A DNA stretch of 64,000 nucleotides from Bacillota bacterium (GCA_023458875.1 JAEWXO010000035.1:38289-102288), one strand, 5' to 3'. Positions 26,439 through 36,197 are shown, counted from the first letter of the stretch. Notes: generated from the sequence alone by a model not told the origin. Numbers and translations are program-made.

Positions 26439-26834
26439 TAATTTTTCAAAATGTCTTGATATACTGAAATCTGCTGATTTTAAGCTTGCAGATGAAAACG
26501 ATATATACCGGACCGGTATATTAGGGCAGTTTAATCTTACTTTTGAACTTGCATGGAAAGCATTGCAGCAACATTAAAAATACACGGTGTATCAGAAGCA
26601 GAAACGGGTTCTCCAAGGGAAATACTTCAGACAGGATATAAGCATGGATTTATTGATGATTCAGATGTCTGGCTTGCCATGCTGAAGAAACGCAGTTTAT
26701 ATGTGCATATTTATGATGAGAATGAAGTTGACGAGATGCTCCTGATGATTAGAAACAGCTTTATTTCTGCATTTATAAAACTTGAAAAAACACTTGGTGA
26801 AAAAATAAAAGAAACAGAAGAAAACTGGAATTAA
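26425..26834 (+). pseudogene. frameshifted HEPN toxin of an MNT/HEPN toxin-antitoxin pair
   Basis: The frame starts MKKFDNFSKCLDILKSADF and runs to FELAWKALQQH then a stop. The continuation, ATLKIHGVSEAETGSPREIL onward, lies in another frame, consistent with loss of one base near 26565. The second part keeps the HEPN RNase motif R-x4-H (RSLYVHIYDE). HepT-type toxins act as RNases or are AMPylated by the MNT partner. With the antitoxin truncated, loss of the toxin frame would be expected; it is probably inactive. Translation of the downstream part from the ATG at 26553 would lack the first helices. Confidence 0.7.
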
Positions 26835-26898
26835 AAATTTCAAATCAAGAGCATCGGGTCATAATTTCTCCAAAACAATATTTAAACTGTAATAAATG

Positions 26899-26922
26899 AG
26901 GAGCCGTATTCGACTCCTTTTG
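26899..26922 (+). terminator. putative terminator before the Wadjet operon
   Basis: AGGAG/CTCCT stem plus inner CG pairs around a TATT loop, followed by TTTTG. A short stem with one mismatch, so only moderate support. Confidence 0.5.
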
Positions 26923-26981
26923 CTATTTAAAAATCTATTCATCTGAACCCTCAGGTGCAGACTGAAAGGAAAAAAGATATA

Positions 26982-28478
26982 ATGAGTAAATCAGGTATGA
27001 AATTTCATCCTATTCCGGAAACAAGCTATTTATCAGCACAGAATACATCAATGTATCGGACAATAATGAGAATACTGTATAACGAAAAGGAAATGTTGAA
27101 TTCCCAGATGAGTTCAGAAGAGATTTGTACAAAGCTCAGGGAATATCATGACTTTGAAAATACGGATAACGAGCAGGTAAAATCAGCTCTTGTACAGCTC
27201 ACTGCATGGGAAAACGTAATTCCGATGCAGGATCCCAGAAAGGTCAGTACTATTGAAGAATACAAGAATAAGCAGTACAGATACTCAATTTCAGAGCGGG
27301 CTGTAGTAATAGAGAGAATGACAATAGAGCTTGAAAATATGACATCTGAAAGTAATGCACTTTCATCTTCACTCCTTGTAAGAATCAGTGAGGCTTCATG
27401 CCGCATTGATGAGATTCTCAGGATGAAAAAGCTTTCTGATATCAATGACTGGTGGAAAAATTTCCAGAGTGACTTCAGGAGACTGAATCAGAGCTATTCG
27501 GACTATCTGCATACATTTTACTCTGTAAAAGGCGAAAAGCTTATGAAGTCAATTGATTTTATTATTTACAAGGATAAGTTTATTCAGTATCTCAGAGATT
27601 TTATAAGATTTCTTCAGAAATATTCCGAGATGATATCTGTAAGACTGAAGGAGATGGGAAATGAGAAAACCGAACGTCTTATAAATCTTATTGCTGAAAG
27701 CGAAATTGATATTCCGCGTACCGGAACAGAACCGCCTGACAGAGAGCGTATATCAGCTCATATAAGGGAACAGTGGCATGCTATATACTCATGGTTTGTA
27801 TCTGAAAACGGGAAACGCTCCGTGTGCGAAACAGCAATGGAGTATACAAATGAAATTATCAGAAAGATACTCAATGATGCTGTAATGCTTATGCAGCTGC
27901 AGAATGCAGTTATAAGCAGAAAGCAGGATTACCGAAAATATATGAGCCTTTTTGCTCAATGTGAAAGTACCGATGAAGCACACTGTCTTTCAGCCCATAT
28001 CTTTGGTGCAATGAATACGCTGCACTACAGATTTAACAGCGAAAGGACAAGCGACAGTATTCACGACAGCATTACAGACAGTGCTCCACAGGTGTTTGAG
28101 ATAAGGCCTCGCACAAGGGTATATAAGCCGCGCATAAAATCAGAGGGATTTTACAGCAAGGCACTTGAAAAAGCAGGAAGCAGAGAAAAACATATAAGGA
28201 ATATCGAAGAAGAACAGAAGCTTATTGAAAGCTATATAAAAGACGGTGCAATAAATCTTGAGGAATTATCTGAAAAGGTCATTCCCGGACAGCTCAGGAA
28301 AACGCTTCTGAAATGGATTTCATCATCCCGGCAGAACAAAGTATGGTCCGGTATGACTGACTTCGGTCGAAGATTCAGTATTGCTGCAACCGGTACGAGG
28401 ATAACACTGAAATGTACGGACGGAGACCTTGTTATGCCGGGATATATTATAAGATTTGAGGAAATGCAGAATGGATGA
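26982..28478 (+). CDS. jetA: Wadjet defence protein JetA (type I, TIGR02677-like)
   Basis: Kleisin-like subunit of the Wadjet SMC complex, 498 residues. The N-terminus SYLSAQNTSMYRTIMRILYNEK and the later ALVQLTAWENVIPMQDPRKVSTIEEY with YRYSISERA follow the TIGR02677 pattern, as I recall it, which assigns the operon to type I rather than the DUF3375 or DUF5716 types. The rest is mainly helical. The ATG at 26982 is preceded by AAAGGA; the GTG at 26955 has no such site. It overlaps jetB by eight bases. JetABC form a loop-extruding condensin-like machine that senses small circular DNA. Confidence 0.88.
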   Translation: MSKSGMKFHPIPETSYLSAQNTSMYRTIMRILYNEKEMLNSQMSSEEICTKLREYHDFENTDNEQVKSALVQLTAWENVIPMQDPRKVSTIEEYKNKQYRYSISERAVVIERMTIELENMTSESNALSSSLLVRISEASCRIDEILRMKKLSDINDWWKNFQSDFRRLNQSYSDYLHTFYSVKGEKLMKSIDFIIYKDKFIQYLRDFIRFLQKYSEMISVRLKEMGNEKTERLINLIAESEIDIPRTGTEPPDRERISAHIREQWHAIYSWFVSENGKRSVCETAMEYTNEIIRKILNDAVMLMQLQNAVISRKQDYRKYMSLFAQCESTDEAHCLSAHIFGAMNTLHYRFNSERTSDSIHDSITDSAPQVFEIRPRTRVYKPRIKSEGFYSKALEKAGSREKHIRNIEEEQKLIESYIKDGAINLEELSEKVIPGQLRKTLLKWISSSRQNKVWSGMTDFGRRFSIAATGTRITLKCTDGDLVMPGYIIRFEEMQNG

Positions 28479-29562
28479 ATTCATAAAATTAATGGATGAA
28501 TTCTGGATAATCAGAGAAAAATCCCACGATGATTATTATCGTATAAAAAGAATCCTGGATACCGAAACCAGAAATTTCTTTCATAAATATCCTGACTGGA
28601 GAATAGTGCAGAACAACAAGCTTATTAAGCTTGAAAAAATACCTGCAGAAGCTGCTCCGTTCATGGGAATAACGGAATTTGAAAGCACTCTTGACTACTG
28701 CCTTCTTTGTGCTCTTCTGATTTATCTTGATGACAAATCAGAGGGAGAACAGTTCCTTTTAACAGAGCTTATAGAAAGCGTAGACAGAATAGCCGGAGAT
28801 GTGGTTAAAATTAATTTTACATCATATTCAGACAGAAAATCACTGGTAAGGGTGCTGAGATTTGCACAGGATAAGGATTTATTAAGAATCTCGGAAGGTT
28901 CACTTGAAAATGCCGCAAATGATAAAAATGCGGAAATACTTTATGAGAACACCGGATATTCGATGTATTTCTCTGTTTATCATGATAATGATATTTCGGA
29001 AATATCGGGTTACAGAGATTTTGAAAAATATGATGAAAATGATTCACACAAGGCTAACCGCGTTTACAGAAGACTTATGCTTCAGCCTGCAATGTACTGG
29101 GATAATCAGTCAGATCCCGACAGCATATATCTGAAAAATTTCCGCTCGTCTGTTTCGAGACATCTTGAAAAATATCTTGACGGAAGGCTTGATATTTATA
29201 ACGGAGCATCGTTTTATCTTATGACACCTGATAAAAAGTACGGGGATATTTTCCCTTCTGATAAGATGATTTCAGGGATTGCAGCGCTTATTTGCAGTGA
29301 GCTTATTGATTCCGGAATACATCAGTTTTCTGATGTTGAAAAATTTTACGGATTTACTGAAAAATGCAGAGAAAAGTACACCAGCGGATTCAGTAAAGAA
29401 TACAGGGAAATGTCTGCTGAAAAATTTCATAATCAGATTTATGAATATATGAAGTCATGGATGTTCATAGAGGAGACAGACGGAATTATAAATATTCATG
29501 ACGGAGCTTTTCTTTCATACGGAAAGTATCCTTCTGATTTTAAAAACACAACGGAGGCATAA
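28471..29562 (+). CDS. jetB: Wadjet defence protein JetB (type I, TIGR02678-like)
   Basis: KITE-like winged-helix subunit that bridges the kleisin JetA and the SMC protein JetC, 363 residues. The N-terminus MDEFIKLMDEFWIIREKSHD and the central TEFESTLDYCLLCALLIYLDDKSEGEQFLL fit the TIGR02678 arrangement. The ATG at 28471 has GAGG nine bases upstream. An in-frame TTG at 28456 lies inside jetA with no advantage. Its stop is followed within two bases by the jetC ATG, indicating tight translational coupling. Confidence 0.85.
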   Translation: MDEFIKLMDEFWIIREKSHDDYYRIKRILDTETRNFFHKYPDWRIVQNNKLIKLEKIPAEAAPFMGITEFESTLDYCLLCALLIYLDDKSEGEQFLLTELIESVDRIAGDVVKINFTSYSDRKSLVRVLRFAQDKDLLRISEGSLENAANDKNAEILYENTGYSMYFSVYHDNDISEISGYRDFEKYDENDSHKANRVYRRLMLQPAMYWDNQSDPDSIYLKNFRSSVSRHLEKYLDGRLDIYNGASFYLMTPDKKYGDIFPSDKMISGIAALICSELIDSGIHQFSDVEKFYGFTEKCREKYTSGFSKEYREMSAEKFHNQIYEYMKSWMFIEETDGIINIHDGAFLSYGKYPSDFKNTTEA

Positions 29563-29563
29563 C

Positions 29564-32500
29564 ATGGAAAGATGGAAAATGAACCGCTTTGGATTTGTAA
29601 ATTTCTGGGTGTATGACGATGAGGTATTTCCTCTCAGGGATGGAAAAATACTTCTGAGAGGTTCAAACGGATCCGGTAAATCAATAACTACCCAGAGTTT
29701 TATTCCGTATATACTTGATGGTGACAGGCAGCCTTCAAGACTTGATCCTTTCGGCAGCAAAGACAGGAAGATGAGCTTTTATCTGCTTGACGACAGAGGA
29801 AATGAAAAAGAGGATAGTACCGGTTATCTGTATCTGGAATTTGTAAAGCCTCAGAGTCAGCAATACCGTACTATAGGAATAGGACTCCATGCAAGAAAAG
29901 GCGGAACTATGAATACCTGGGGTTTCTGTATCCTTGACGGAAGGAGAATAGGTTATGATTTCAGCCTGTACAGAAATGTCGGCGGTAAGAATATTCCCCA
30001 TGATATGCGCAGACTTAAGGAGGAAATCGGCACTAATAATCTGTTTACTGAAAAAATGTCAGAATACAAGGCTATTGTGGCAAAAAACATATTCGGTATT
30101 TCTCCGGAAAATATCACAGACTACGACAACCTTACCGATATTCTGATTAAAACACGTTCCTCAAAGCTTGCCTCAAAAGAAAATCTGAAACCGGCACAGC
30201 TTTATGATGTACTGAATGAATCAATGAAAACTCTTTCTGACGAAGAGCTGAGACCAATGGCAGAGGCAATGAACCGTATTGAAGAAATACACGAAAAAAT
30301 AGAAGATGCACAGAGAGCACTTGCCGAATCAAAACATATATGTGCGGAATATAAAAGATATAATTCGTATATTTTATGGAATAAATCAAGAAGGTATATG
30401 AAAAAACATAAGGATGCATCTGAACTCAGGAAAAAAGTTTCTTCACTTGAAAAAGAAATCAATGAAACCATAGCACTTAATAAAGAAGCAGAAGAGAAAA
30501 TTGAAAAACACAGTATCATTCTTTCAGACTGTAAACGTGAAAAGGAAAGTCTTGATTTTACAGATATCGATGCAAGAATCAGCCAGAAGCAGAGAGCAGA
30601 AATTTCACTTCAAAGTTCAAAGAAAGAAGAAGAAAAAAAAAATAAGCAGCTTGATGAGAAGAAAGATCAGATAAGAAGAAAATACGCTGAGAAAAAGAAA
30701 CTCGATAATACTCTTGAAGACATCAGATATGAGCTGGAAAATCACCTGAAGGAATACCGCTCATATGATGAATATCAGTTTCCGGTATATGCTAATTATC
30801 TTGAGCAGATAAACAGCAATCCGGATTTTGGGGATATGGGAAGTGCATGTCTGAAAGAATGTCAGCAGCTTTCATCATCAATAAAAAAAGCACTTGATTC
30901 AATCAGATTATATGATTCTGAGAAAAAAAGAGAAGATGATGCACTCTGTAAGCTTGACGGGGCAAGGAACGATAGGGAAAAGGCAGAATATGAACTGAAT
31001 ACAGCGGAACAGTCTCTTGACGAGCAAAAGGATCTGCTTATAGAAAGATATTACCTTGCTGTAAAAGAAAATGAGCAGTTTACTATAGACGATAACACAC
31101 TTTCAAAACTGGAGAACACGGTATCTTCTTTTGACGGATCAGGCTCGGCATCAGAGCTTTATAATATTCTGAGTTCGCATAATCAGTATCTGAACAGGAA
31201 ACTTATCGAAGTTCAGACAGGTGCAAAGGCAGTTTATGACAAACTCAGAGAAGAGTACAAGGAAAACTTCCGCAGACTTGAGGAGTTAAGAAATACAAAA
31301 GACCCGGTACCTGAAAGAAATCAAAGAAGAACCGATGCACGAAGGAAGCTTGAAAACAGAGGAATAAAATACTATTCATATTACGAATGCATTGATTTTA
31401 AGGATGAAGTAAATGATGATACACGTGCTGTAATAGAAGCTGCACTTTTTGATTCCGGTATGCTGGATGCTCTTGTTATTCCTGAATCTGACAGAGCATA
31501 CGCCGAGGAAATTCTCGGGGATTTATCGGATTGTATTATTCTGAATACGGATTCCGCTCAGATAAAAAGCAGATATTTTAAAAATGCATTTGATTTTTCC
31601 GTGCCTTTTCCTGAGATTGATGAGAACGGATTTTATTTGTCAGGAATGGTTTTCGGACACTCGGAATCATATGGAAATATAAGATATATCGGTGCTGAAA
31701 GCAGAAGAAAGTTCAGAGAAAAAATGATAGCTGAACTTGAACAGCTGACTGAAGAATCCCTGAAAAAGTGTGAAATTCAGAAATCCGAAATGGAAAAAGC
31801 AGAATCAGCAATAAAAAAGCTTGCAGAGGAATACAAAGATTTAACGGATACATCAGATCTGAATGCGGCATGCACTCTTGCTGACAAATGCAGAAATCAG
31901 CTTTTAATCAGCCAGAAATATACAGAGAAATGCGAACAGGAATATTCTTCTATAAAATCCTCCGTTCATGTATATAAGGTTGAAGCAGAAAGGCTGTGCA
32001 GCAGCTTCCCTTACAGTAAAAATGCAGACGCTTTTTCTGAGGCATATGATTCATCAGTAGATTTCATGGGGAAAGTTCAGGAAATAATAACGGTTATAAA
32101 AAATATCAGTGAAAGAAAAAGAGAGCTTGAAGCTGTCTCCGAATATATTACTGATCTTGAAATTAACTGTGAAAATGCAGAATATGATTTAAAGACATTA
32201 CTTGGAAGAATACATGCAGATGAAGAGACCATACGACTGTGTGATGAGTTTCTTAATGATCCTGAAAATATCAACAAGAAGGAACGTGCTGTTGTACTTG
32301 CTGCGCTCATACTGAATTCTGAAAATATTATTAAAGAATCAGAATGCAATTCTGCCGGATATAAGGAGCGTATAAGACTCGTATCAGAACAGCTTGAAAA
32401 TGACAGTATAAAGCTTTCAGTATATGAAGAGGATGAAAGAAAGCTTCTGGAAATATTCATTGAAGAGCTAAAGCTCGGATTTAATAATATTGATACGGAA

Positions 32501-33565
32501 CTTTCTCCGGAAAAAGCATGTATAATGATTGATCGTGAAATGCCTGAAAACGAAAAACAGAAAAGTCTCTCGGAAATTCAGGAACGACTTTCCGATTTGT
32601 ACAGAAAACACAGCACTATACTTTCATCAGAGTATGGAATGACCCTGGAACACTGCTTTGAAGATGATGACTCGGATACTGTACGCAGAAGAATGCAGAT
32701 ACAGCTGATATGGTGCGGCCATAAAATATCTCCTTTTGAATTTGAAAGGGAATTAAGTGAAACTATAGAAAATGACAGGGTTATGATCAGAAAAAATGAA
32801 GAGAATATGTTCAAGGATATTCTCCTGAATACGATAAGCAAAAAGCTTTACTGCAGAATAGAAGAGAGTATGCAGTGGGTCGATTCTATGGCTGAGCTTA
32901 TGAGAAGTATAAATACATCTATGGGAATGACATTTTCACTTAGCTGGAAGCCCCAAAAAGATATAAGTGAAAAGGAAATGGGATATGATGAGCTAAGCAG
33001 TATACTTATCAAAAGCAGAGAGCTGATAAGTCCGGAGGATTTTGAAAAACTATCAGAACATTTCAGAAGCAAAATAGAGCTTGAAAAGATTATGTTGGAA
33101 GAAAAGGGATGTGATATAAATTATTCCGAAATAATAAAAAATGTTATGGATTTCAGAAACTGGTTCGAATTCAGACTGCATTTCAGACAGGCCGGTTCTT
33201 CAAAATTTACTGAACTTACAAACAGCCGCTTCAATACCTTCAGCGGGGGAGAGAGAGCGCTTTGCCTTTATATTCCTCTTTTTGCGGCAGTTGCGGCACA
33301 GTATAAAAAAGCAGGTGACCAGGCTCCGGTTATGCTTGCTCTTGATGAGGCGTTTGCCGGAGTTGATGACAGCAATATAAGTGAAATGTTCGGACTTCTG
33401 GAAAAGCTGGGATTTGGATATATAATGAATTCACAGGCTCTATGGGGCTGCTATGAAACGGTCAGCTCCCTTGAAATAGCAGAACTGTTTCATGAAAAAG
33501 AGAGCGGAGTAATTACAGTTATACTGTACGAATGGAACGGAAAACAAAAGATACTTGAAGGGTAA
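29564..33565 (+). CDS. jetC: Wadjet defence protein JetC (SMC/MukB-like ATPase)
   Basis: Motor ATPase of the complex, 1333 residues. The N-terminal head shows RFGFVNFWVYDDEVFP and the Walker A LRGSNGSGKSITTQS (about residue 36). Hundreds of residues of Glu/Lys-rich coiled coil with a hinge-like break around residues 600-700 follow. The C-terminal head has the ABC signature FSGGERAL (about 1225) and Walker B PVMLALDEAFAG (about 1257). This architecture is the TIGR02680 family of type I Wadjet. GGAGG is six bases before the ATG, which rules out the longer in-frame start at 29498 inside jetB. Confidence 0.95.
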   Translation: MERWKMNRFGFVNFWVYDDEVFPLRDGKILLRGSNGSGKSITTQSFIPYILDGDRQPSRLDPFGSKDRKMSFYLLDDRGNEKEDSTGYLYLEFVKPQSQQYRTIGIGLHARKGGTMNTWGFCILDGRRIGYDFSLYRNVGGKNIPHDMRRLKEEIGTNNLFTEKMSEYKAIVAKNIFGISPENITDYDNLTDILIKTRSSKLASKENLKPAQLYDVLNESMKTLSDEELRPMAEAMNRIEEIHEKIEDAQRALAESKHICAEYKRYNSYILWNKSRRYMKKHKDASELRKKVSSLEKEINETIALNKEAEEKIEKHSIILSDCKREKESLDFTDIDARISQKQRAEISLQSSKKEEEKKNKQLDEKKDQIRRKYAEKKKLDNTLEDIRYELENHLKEYRSYDEYQFPVYANYLEQINSNPDFGDMGSACLKECQQLSSSIKKALDSIRLYDSEKKREDDALCKLDGARNDREKAEYELNTAEQSLDEQKDLLIERYYLAVKENEQFTIDDNTLSKLENTVSSFDGSGSASELYNILSSHNQYLNRKLIEVQTGAKAVYDKLREEYKENFRRLEELRNTKDPVPERNQRRTDARRKLENRGIKYYSYYECIDFKDEVNDDTRAVIEAALFDSGMLDALVIPESDRAYAEEILGDLSDCIILNTDSAQIKSRYFKNAFDFSVPFPEIDENGFYLSGMVFGHSESYGNIRYIGAESRRKFREKMIAELEQLTEESLKKCEIQKSEMEKAESAIKKLAEEYKDLTDTSDLNAACTLADKCRNQLLISQKYTEKCEQEYSSIKSSVHVYKVEAERLCSSFPYSKNADAFSEAYDSSVDFMGKVQEIITVIKNISERKRELEAVSEYITDLEINCENAEYDLKTLLGRIHADEETIRLCDEFLNDPENINKKERAVVLAALILNSENIIKESECNSAGYKERIRLVSEQLENDSIKLSVYEEDERKLLEIFIEELKLGFNNIDTELSPEKACIMIDREMPENEKQKSLSEIQERLSDLYRKHSTILSSEYGMTLEHCFEDDDSDTVRRRMQIQLIWCGHKISPFEFERELSETIENDRVMIRKNEENMFKDILLNTISKKLYCRIEESMQWVDSMAELMRSINTSMGMTFSLSWKPQKDISEKEMGYDELSSILIKSRELISPEDFEKLSEHFRSKIELEKIMLEEKGCDINYSEIIKNVMDFRNWFEFRLHFRQAGSSKFTELTNSRFNTFSGGERALCLYIPLFAAVAAQYKKAGDQAPVMLALDEAFAGVDDSNISEMFGLLEKLGFGYIMNSQALWGCYETVSSLEIAELFHEKESGVITVILYEWNGKQKILEG

Positions 33566-33570
33566 AGAAG

Positions 33571-34860
33571 ATGTCGGATAAAGTTAAAGAATGCTCAGAG
33601 TATTTAAAATCAAGAAAAGAATACCGTAGAATTATGGAATGTATTCTGAAAAATTTCATAAAATACGGGGGGCCTTCCGGAAATGTTGTACTTAAGGATG
33701 CATCCTTTAATGAATGTATGGCAGCGTCTGAGATTATTGCGCCCAGACGGGCTTATACTCCTCCGTTGCTGAAGTTTAAAATATCGGATTTTGAATCAGG
33801 TTTTGAAAAGACAAGGTTCGGAGGAATATCACTCAGAAAGCTGCTTGAAGAATATTTTCAGACAGAGATTGTAAGCAACAGAGAACTGAAGGAATCTGAA
33901 GAGTCTGAGAGAATAATGTTCTGGAAGGCATTATCAGAGAAATGTTCAGGCTCTGTGTGCAGCATGTGGGTTTCTGAAATGATAAAAACCCAGAGCTATG
34001 GATACCGTACAGTAATGGCCGAATTGAAAAAACCCGAAAAAACAACGGAGAATATGCTTCATAATATTTTCAGGGCAATACAAGCATGTACAGAAAACAA
34101 TTCATATATTCAGCTTGCAGTCTTAAGTGCGGAAATTACAGGAAATCCGCATTATTTCGATAAATCAGAAACAGCGGGACGGCTTTTATTGAGTTGTATG
34201 TCCTTTATTTCAGGAAAAGAGCTTACAGGCAGGTCTGAAACAGAAAAAGAAATCTATGATTTTTTCAGGATAGAGCCGGATACTATTTCAGGTGCGGCCG
34301 CAGTTTTAGGGCTAAGATTATATGAGGAAAATAACGCAGAGCATCCGGCATACAGATATTTTGCCGACAGAGGAGAGATGTGTCTCATATCAGTTGCCTC
34401 GCTCAATTCCGTTTCAGGTGCCTGCTGTGATAAAAAGAGAGCCTTTATAGTTGAAAACCCTATGGTTTTCTCCGCTTTGTCAGGCGTTGCTTCAAAGACA
34501 GGCGAGTGTCTTATATGTACATTCGGACAGATCAAATATTCCGGATTAAAAATAATAGATATGCTTGCAGACAGCGGATGCAGAATTTATTATTCAGGTG
34601 ATTTTGACCCGGAGGGCCTTCAGATAGCCGATAAGCTTATTTCAAGGAACTCCGGAATCATTCCGTGGCGGATGAGCGCAGAGGATTACCGGAAACTTGA
34701 TAAGACGGAGACAATAAGTGAAAAACGAATGAAAATTCTCGAAAGTATTTCAAATTCTGTCCTTGTCGAAACAGCCGCAGAAATGAAGAAATCAGGGAAA
34801 AGTGCATATCAGGAGCTGCAAATAAAAGTTTTGAGTGATGATATTGCCGGCGGGGTATAA
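33571..34860 (+). CDS. jetD: Wadjet defence protein JetD (Toprim nuclease, TIGR02679-like)
   Basis: Nuclease subunit that cuts the DNA once the JetABC motor stalls on a small circle, 429 residues. The C-terminal part has the Toprim-related pattern: FIVENPMVFSAL, then CTFGQIKYSGLKIIDML, YYSGDFDPEGLQIADKL (acidic DxD near residue 345) and IIPWRMSAEDY. The N-terminal arm is poorly conserved, as is usual. It starts five bases after jetC behind an AAAGAAG site. No clear terminator follows before the acetyltransferase gene, so read-through is possible. Confidence 0.9.
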   Translation: MSDKVKECSEYLKSRKEYRRIMECILKNFIKYGGPSGNVVLKDASFNECMAASEIIAPRRAYTPPLLKFKISDFESGFEKTRFGGISLRKLLEEYFQTEIVSNRELKESEESERIMFWKALSEKCSGSVCSMWVSEMIKTQSYGYRTVMAELKKPEKTTENMLHNIFRAIQACTENNSYIQLAVLSAEITGNPHYFDKSETAGRLLLSCMSFISGKELTGRSETEKEIYDFFRIEPDTISGAAAVLGLRLYEENNAEHPAYRYFADRGEMCLISVASLNSVSGACCDKKRAFIVENPMVFSALSGVASKTGECLICTFGQIKYSGLKIIDMLADSGCRIYYSGDFDPEGLQIADKLISRNSGIIPWRMSAEDYRKLDKTETISEKRMKILESISNSVLVETAAEMKKSGKSAYQELQIKVLSDDIAGGV

Positions 34861-34929
34861 CCACTGACAGTATAAAGTTATAGGAAAATCGGGATTTAAT
34901 AAAAAATAAAACTAAGTGAGGATCAGAAT

Positions 34930-35445
34930 ATGAATACAATAACAACGCAGCGTCTTATCCTTCGGAAATTCAGAGAAACCGATTATGATGATTTGTTTGA
35001 ATTTCTTTCCCAGCTTGCAGATGACGAATTTGAAGGATATCCCGGGATAACATATGAGAACGGAAGAGAACATTTAAAGTATCGTATCGGCTCAGTTGAA
35101 TTCTATGCTATAGAATTAAAAACATCGGGAAAAGTCATAGGTAATATCTATTGCGGCAAACGGGACTTTGATTCAAGAGAGCTTGGGTACATTGTAAATA
35201 AAGAATATCAAAGAAAAGGCTATGCATATGAGGCTTTGTCAGCAGTTATTGAAAAATTATTTTCGGAAGGAGTCCATAGGGTTTATGCGGAATGCGACCC
35301 TCGGAATATCTGCTCCTGGAGCCTTCTGGATAAAATCGGGCTAAAAAGAGAGGCTCATTTCCGTAAAAATGTTTTCTTCCATAAAGACGAAACCGGAATG
35401 CCGATATGGAAAGATACATATGTATATGCATTATTAAATGAATAA
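34930..35445 (+). CDS. GNAT family N-acetyltransferase (RimJ/RimL-like)
   Basis: Acetyl-CoA-dependent acetyltransferase, 171 residues. It opens MNTITTQRLILRKFRETDYDDLFEF, the hallmark start of the RimJ/RimL-like group. The acetyl-CoA-binding region reads LGYIVNKEYQRKGYAYEAL with Q/R-x-x-G-x-A, followed by ECDPRNICSWSLLDKIGLKREA. A TGAGGAT site lies about nine bases upstream. The substrate cannot be told from sequence; ribosomal protein N-termini, antibiotics and small amines are all known for relatives. It sits 70 bases behind jetD and may be carried with the island. Confidence 0.88.
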   Translation: MNTITTQRLILRKFRETDYDDLFEFLSQLADDEFEGYPGITYENGREHLKYRIGSVEFYAIELKTSGKVIGNIYCGKRDFDSRELGYIVNKEYQRKGYAYEALSAVIEKLFSEGVHRVYAECDPRNICSWSLLDKIGLKREAHFRKNVFFHKDETGMPIWKDTYVYALLNE

Positions 35446-35572
35446 TTACATAGCTGATTTAAATCTGAATATAGCAGATGAACTTGAGAGGTAAGAATTT
35501 TAATCAGTCGAAACTATAAGAATAAAGAATCTTATAAAGGATAGTGGGGATAATAAATTTGCTGTATCCGAC

Positions 35573-35601
35573 TTGAACTATAGTTATTCATTATATAAAA
35601 T
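35573..35601 (+). promoter_or_regulatory. putative promoter of the cupin gene
   Basis: TTGAAC at 35573-35578, 17-base spacer, TAAAAT at 35596-35601, in an otherwise gene-free 310-base spacer. It leaves a leader of about 150 bases. Confidence 0.5.
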
Positions 35602-35757
35602 AAAAGGAAATAAGCTTAAGATTTTTAGGTGCAGATTGAGCAATCAATCTGTAAAAAGCGAAGACTGGTGTTGAAATATAGAATTACTGTAATATTTGAG
35701 GCTAATATGGAAGTACAGGAACAAATAAAATAACATATTTTAAGGGAGGAATTTCAA

Positions 35758-36081
35758 ATGTATAAGAATATTGAAAAGAAAGCAAAGCTTGAACTTAAGG
35801 ATTTAGTGGTTTATCAGGACGGACAGGTAGTAAGCAAAACACTTGTCCAGAATGATTATGTGAGTATGACAATTTTTTCTTTTGACAAGGGAGAAGAAAT
35901 ATCAACACACGCGTCAGGTGGAGATGCTATGGTAACGGTTCTTGAAGGCAAGGGAAGATTTACTGTTGCAGATGAAGTATTCTATCTTGAGGAGGGCGAA
36001 ACCCTTATAATGCCGAAAGATATACCTCATGCGGTATATGGTGAGGAAAAATTCAAGATGCAGTTAGTGGTATCTTTCTAA
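35758..36081 (+). CDS. cupin domain protein
   Basis: Small single-domain beta-barrel protein of 107 residues. The second cupin motif reads EEGETLIMPKDIPHAV with the metal-binding His. The first motif region, FDKGEEISTHASGGDAMVTVLEG, has one His and an acidic partner instead of the full HxH set. A strong GGGAGGAAT site precedes the ATG. Such mini-cupins bind small ligands or metals and are often induced under stress; no specific substrate can be inferred. It appears monocistronic, with a large hairpin terminator downstream. Confidence 0.88.
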   Translation: MYKNIEKKAKLELKDLVVYQDGQVVSKTLVQNDYVSMTIFSFDKGEEISTHASGGDAMVTVLEGKGRFTVADEVFYLEEGETLIMPKDIPHAVYGEEKFKMQLVVSF

Positions 36082-36135
36082 ATCTATTTTTACAGTAATG
36101 ACAGTGATCATGCCAGTCTTAAATGCTATAAACAG

Positions 36136-36182
36136 CAAAATAGTTGCAATATCTCATTTTTCAGGATGTTGCAACTATTTTG
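36136..36182. terminator. hairpin terminator after the cupin gene
   Basis: Perfect 14-bp inverted repeat, CAAAATAGTTGCAA at 36136-36149 with its complement at 36169-36182. A- and T-rich ends on both sides mean it may work in both directions. Confidence 0.8.
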
Positions 36183-36197
36183 TCTTGATTGAAATAA

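Noticed and set aside
35446..35757. Hidden gene in the spacer before the cupin gene
   Set aside because: No frame of useful length or start signal; only a putative promoter was found.
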